Positions 14,597 to 17,008 of a DNA stretch of 17,008 nucleotides are shown here, piece by piece. The DNA comes from Caulobacteraceae bacterium (lineage in GTDB: Bacteria > Pseudomonadota > Alphaproteobacteria > Caulobacterales > Caulobacteraceae). Location: the NCBI GenBank assembly GCA_028291305.1, contig JAQGII010000385.1, positions 1 through 17,008 of the forward strand, in the 5' to 3' direction. Both the position numbers and the translations under genes were made by a program. The notes below the pieces were generated by a model. That model did no database searches. It was not told the DNA's origin and was given only the letters and a program-made list of their open reading frames with translations. Every line of letters begins with the position of its first letter. Position 1 is the stretch's first letter.

Positions 14597-15850
14597 TCAG
14601 GGGAATAGTCCCCGTAACTGCTTGCCGGCGCGCACGCGTTCCACACCGATGGCCATGGCGGCGTTGCGGTTGGACAGGCCGTCGCGGTCCGCCCGGTCGA
14701 CCACCTGATGGAAGGTCTTGGTCAGCAGCTGCTTCAACTGATCGTTGACCTGGGCCTCGGTCCAGAACAGGCGCTGCAGGTCCTGCACCCATTCAAAGTA
14801 GGACACGATCACCCCGCCCGAATTGCACAGGATGTCGGGGATGACGAAGACGGCCCCGTCACGCAGGATGGCGTCGGCTTCGGGCGTGGTGGGGCCGTTG
14901 GCGCCTTCCGCGAGAATCCGGCATTTTAACTGGCCGGCGTTGCTGTCGTCGATCACTCGCTCCACGGCGGCCGGGATGAGGATGTCGCAATCCTGGATCA
15001 GCAGCTCGGACGGGCCGATCAAGGCCTGGTGCGACCAGCCGGCCAGGACGCCGCGCTGGCCGACGTGGGCCTCGATCGCGGCCAAGGGCAGGCCGGCGGG
15101 ATCGAAATAGGCTGCGGTATGGTCGCTGACGCCGGTGATCTTGATGCCCGCCTCGGCCTGCAGGATGCGAGCGGAGGTGGAACCGACGTTGCCGAACCCC
15201 TGGACGATGGCGCTGGACTGCCCCTTCATTCCCAGACGTTGCATCGCCAACTGGATCAGGAAGGCTACGCCTCGGCCTGTCGCCTCGCGCCGTCCGGCCG
15301 TGCCGCCGACCGAAACCGGCTTGCCGGTCACGATCTCGGCGATGGCATGCCCCTGATGCATGGAATAGGTGTCCATGAACCAGGCCATGACTTGCTCGTT
15401 CGTGCCGATATCGGGAGCCATGACGTCGGTATGCGGTCCGACGAAGGGGATCATCTCCTGCATGTAGCGACGCGAGATCGCTTCCAGCTCCCGACGCGAC
15501 AAACTCCACGGATCACACGCGACCCCGCCCTTGGCGCCGCCGTAGGGCAGTCCCGCCAGGGCGCATTTCCAGCTCATCCAGATGGCCAGGGCCGCCACCT
15601 CGCCCAGCTCCAGATCAGGTGAGAAACGCGTGCCGCCCTTGGTCGGCCCCAAGGTTAGATGGTGTTGGACCCGAAAGCCCTGGAAGACCTCGGTGCGGCC
15701 GTCGTCGCGGTGTATCGGAACGGCGACCGCCACCGCCCGCTTGGGATAGAGCAGTCGCGAGCGCTCGTCCTCGGGGATGTCCAGATAGTCGGCGACGTTG
15801 ACGAACTGGTCCTTGGCCATCTCGAAGACGGGACCCGTATAGACGTTCAT
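14597..15850 (-). CDS. gdhA: Glutamate dehydrogenase (Glu/Leu/Phe/Val dehydrogenase family)
   Basis: Interconverts glutamate and 2-oxoglutarate plus ammonia with NAD(P). The product is 417 residues from ATG 15850, which has GAGG 5 bases upstream; a TTG at 15877 would add nine residues but has no ribosome-binding site. Active-site residues are K71 (TKGGTRF), K95 (WKCALAG), K107 (YGGAKGG) and catalytic D147 (PDIGTN). Their spacing of 24, 12 and 40 is the same as in clostridial glutamate dehydrogenase (K89, K113, K125, D165). The dinucleotide fold has GFGNVG at 218-223. The gene begins 38 bases after the putA stop and is probably cotranscribed, so proline-derived glutamate goes to 2-oxoglutarate. 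It could also recycle glutamate from the aminotransferase at 6340. Cofactor preference was not judged. Confidence 0.92.
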   Translation of the reverse strand: MNVYTGPVFEMAKDQFVNVADYLDIPEDERSRLLYPKRAVAVAVPIHRDDGRTEVFQGFRVQHHLTLGPTKGGTRFSPDLELGEVAALAIWMSWKCALAGLPYGGAKGGVACDPWSLSRRELEAISRRYMQEMIPFVGPHTDVMAPDIGTNEQVMAWFMDTYSMHQGHAIAEIVTGKPVSVGGTAGRREATGRGVAFLIQLAMQRLGMKGQSSAIVQGFGNVGSTSARILQAEAGIKITGVSDHTAAYFDPAGLPLAAIEAHVGQRGVLAGWSHQALIGPSELLIQDCDILIPAAVERVIDDSNAGQLKCRILAEGANGPTTPEADAILRDGAVFVIPDILCNSGGVIVSYFEWVQDLQRLFWTEAQVNDQLKQLLTKTFHQVVDRADRDGLSNRNAAMAIGVERVRAGKQLRGLFP

Positions 15851-15888
15851 GGAATCCTCGATGGACAGTTGGGCCAAGAGCCGGGCGG

Positions 15889-17008
15889 CTAGGCCCTGGC
15901 GGTTTCAAGGTTGAGCAGGCTGGCGTTGCCGCCCGCCGACGTCGTGTCCGTGGAGATGGCGCGCTCCACCGCGAACCGAAGCAGATAGCTTGGCCCGCCG
16001 GCCTTGGGGCCGGTGCCTGAAAGGCCTTCGCCGCCGAACGGCTGGACGCCCACCACCGCGCCGATCATCGAGCGATTGACGTAGAGGTTGCCCACCCGGG
16101 CCTTGACCCGAACGATCTGGGCGCTCGACGCCAGGCGGCTGTGCAGGCCCATGGTCAGGCCGTAGCCGCTGGCGTTGATCCGGTCGACGAGACTTCCCAA
16201 CTCGCCGGCTTTCCAGGTGGTCACATGGAGGACGGGGCCGAAAACCTCTTGTTTGAGGTCTTCGGGCCGCTCCAGTGCGATCACGCAGGGCGCCACGTAG
16301 GGGCCGCGTTCCTCCAGATCGCCGGCATCCAACGAGAACAGCAGTTGATCTCGATGCCCGGCGACGTAGGCCTTGATGCGGTCGGCGGCGGCCTGGTCGA
16401 TGATGGGACCCACGTCGGTCGACAACAGGGCTGAATCGCCGATGCGCAGCTGCTGCATGGCCCCCTTGAGCATCTCCAGCACCTTCTCGGCGATGTCTTC
16501 CTGCAGGCACAGAAGCCGCAGGGCGGAGCAGCGCTGGCCGGCGCTCTGGAAGGCCGAGGTGATCACGTCGGCGACGACCTGTTCCGGCAAGGCGGTGGAA
16601 TCGACGATCATCGCGTTCAAGCCGCCGGTCTCGGCGATCAGCGGCGCCAGCGGCCGAGTTTCGTTGTCCAGCAAGGTGCGGGCGATCCGGCGCGCGGCGA
16701 CCGTGGATCCGGTGAAGGCGACGCCCGCCACGCGGATGTCCTCGATCAGGGCCTGGCCGACAAGAGCTCCGCCGGGAAGCAGGTGCAGGGCATCGACCGG
16801 AATGCCGGCTCTGTGGAACAGGCGCACCGCCTCGGCGGCGATCAGCGGGGTCTGGGGGGCGGGCTTGGCGATCACCGCATTGCCGGCGACCAGCGCGGCG
16901 CTGATCTGGCCCAGGAAGATGGCGAGGGGGAAGTTCCAGGGACTGATACAGGCAAAGACGCCGCGACCGCCGCTGCTCAGTTCGTTCCGTTCGCCGGTAG
17001 GACCGGGC
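15889..17008 (-). CDS. putA: PutA, C-terminal P5C dehydrogenase part (5' end beyond window)
   Basis: The visible 373 codons encode the aldehyde dehydrogenase half of PutA, which oxidises glutamate semialdehyde (from pyrroline-5-carboxylate) to glutamate with NAD. The frame is open from the right edge, so the N-terminal proline dehydrogenase part is assumed, not seen. Visible blocks are GPTGERNELSSGGRG, CISPWNFPLAIF, AKPAPQTPL, FTGSTVAARRI, the catalytic Glu in IAETGGLNAMIVDS and the nucleophile Cys in SAGQRCSALR. Near the end, FGGEGLSGTGPKAGGPSYLLRF and TTSAGGNASLLNLE are typical of the PutA C-terminus. The protein stops shortly after, so the long C-terminal extension of some PutAs is absent. 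Downstream on the same strand lies glutamate dehydrogenase. A stand-alone P5C dehydrogenase is less likely because of these PutA-specific ends. Confidence 0.9.
   Translation of the reverse strand, partial: PGPTGERNELSSGGRGVFACISPWNFPLAIFLGQISAALVAGNAVIAKPAPQTPLIAAEAVRLFHRAGIPVDALHLLPGGALVGQALIEDIRVAGVAFTGSTVAARRIARTLLDNETRPLAPLIAETGGLNAMIVDSTALPEQVVADVITSAFQSAGQRCSALRLLCLQEDIAEKVLEMLKGAMQQLRIGDSALLSTDVGPIIDQAAADRIKAYVAGHRDQLLFSLDAGDLEERGPYVAPCVIALERPEDLKQEVFGPVLHVTTWKAGELGSLVDRINASGYGLTMGLHSRLASSAQIVRVKARVGNLYVNRSMIGAVVGVQPFGGEGLSGTGPKAGGPSYLLRFAVERAISTDTTSAGGNASLLNLETARA

Noticed and set aside
14600..14613. GGGG-AATAGT-CCCC hairpin as terminator of the convergent genes
   Set aside because: The stem has only 4 bp, lies inside the glutamate dehydrogenase coding sequence and has no T-run.

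Overview
The window is GC-rich, with tightly packed genes of alphaproteobacterial type. The set of genes (a DUF6152 pair, a bifunctional PutA C-terminus, an HglS-type oxygenase and a huge Ala/Leu/Thr/Gln octapeptide repeat protein) fits a free-living heterotroph, most likely of the Caulobacterales (Caulobacter/Phenylobacterium-like). That placement is inferred from gene content and not measured. No tRNA, rRNA, CRISPR array, insertion sequence or phage gene was seen.

Layout. (1) 1-3076, minus strand: the first 1025 codons of a very long repeat protein that runs off the left edge. It is built from 8-residue units (24 bp) nested in a 24-unit, 576-bp higher-order repeat. A possible 17-codon leader ORF and a small hairpin sit just ahead of it. 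(2) 3454-4419, minus: UDP-glucuronate decarboxylase. (3) 4420-4947: a gap holding a decayed fragment that looks like a 4-helix-bundle/TM/HAMP receptor, and a strong hairpin. (4) 4948-6198, minus: a two-gene operon of exported proteins of unknown function (DUF6152 and a partner). (5) 6340-10616, minus: an operon of an ALDH7-type piperideine-6-carboxylate/aminoadipate-semialdehyde dehydrogenase, an APC amino-acid permease and a class I aminotransferase. (6) 10843-11601, plus: a divergent XRE-cupin regulator. (7) 11598-12995, minus: HglS, 2-oxoadipate dioxygenase/decarboxylase. (8) 13165-14583, plus: a divergent FAD-linked D-2-hydroxyglutarate dehydrogenase. (9) 14597-15850 and 15889 to the right edge, minus: glutamate dehydrogenase downstream of the P5C-dehydrogenase end of putA.

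How the genes work together. From 6340 onward the window reads as one amino-acid catabolic locus whose products all reach 2-oxoglutarate. On the lysine/pipecolate side, piperideine-6-carboxylate is oxidised to 2-aminoadipate (ALDH7), transaminated to 2-oxoadipate (class I aminotransferase), converted to D-2-hydroxyglutarate by HglS, and oxidised to 2-oxoglutarate by the FAD enzyme. On the proline side, PutA makes glutamate and glutamate dehydrogenase makes 2-oxoglutarate. Glutamate dehydrogenase would also recycle the glutamate formed by the aminotransferase. The permease probably imports the substrate and the XRE-cupin protein is the likely local regulator. The enzymes that turn lysine or pipecolate into piperideine-6-carboxylate are not in the window.
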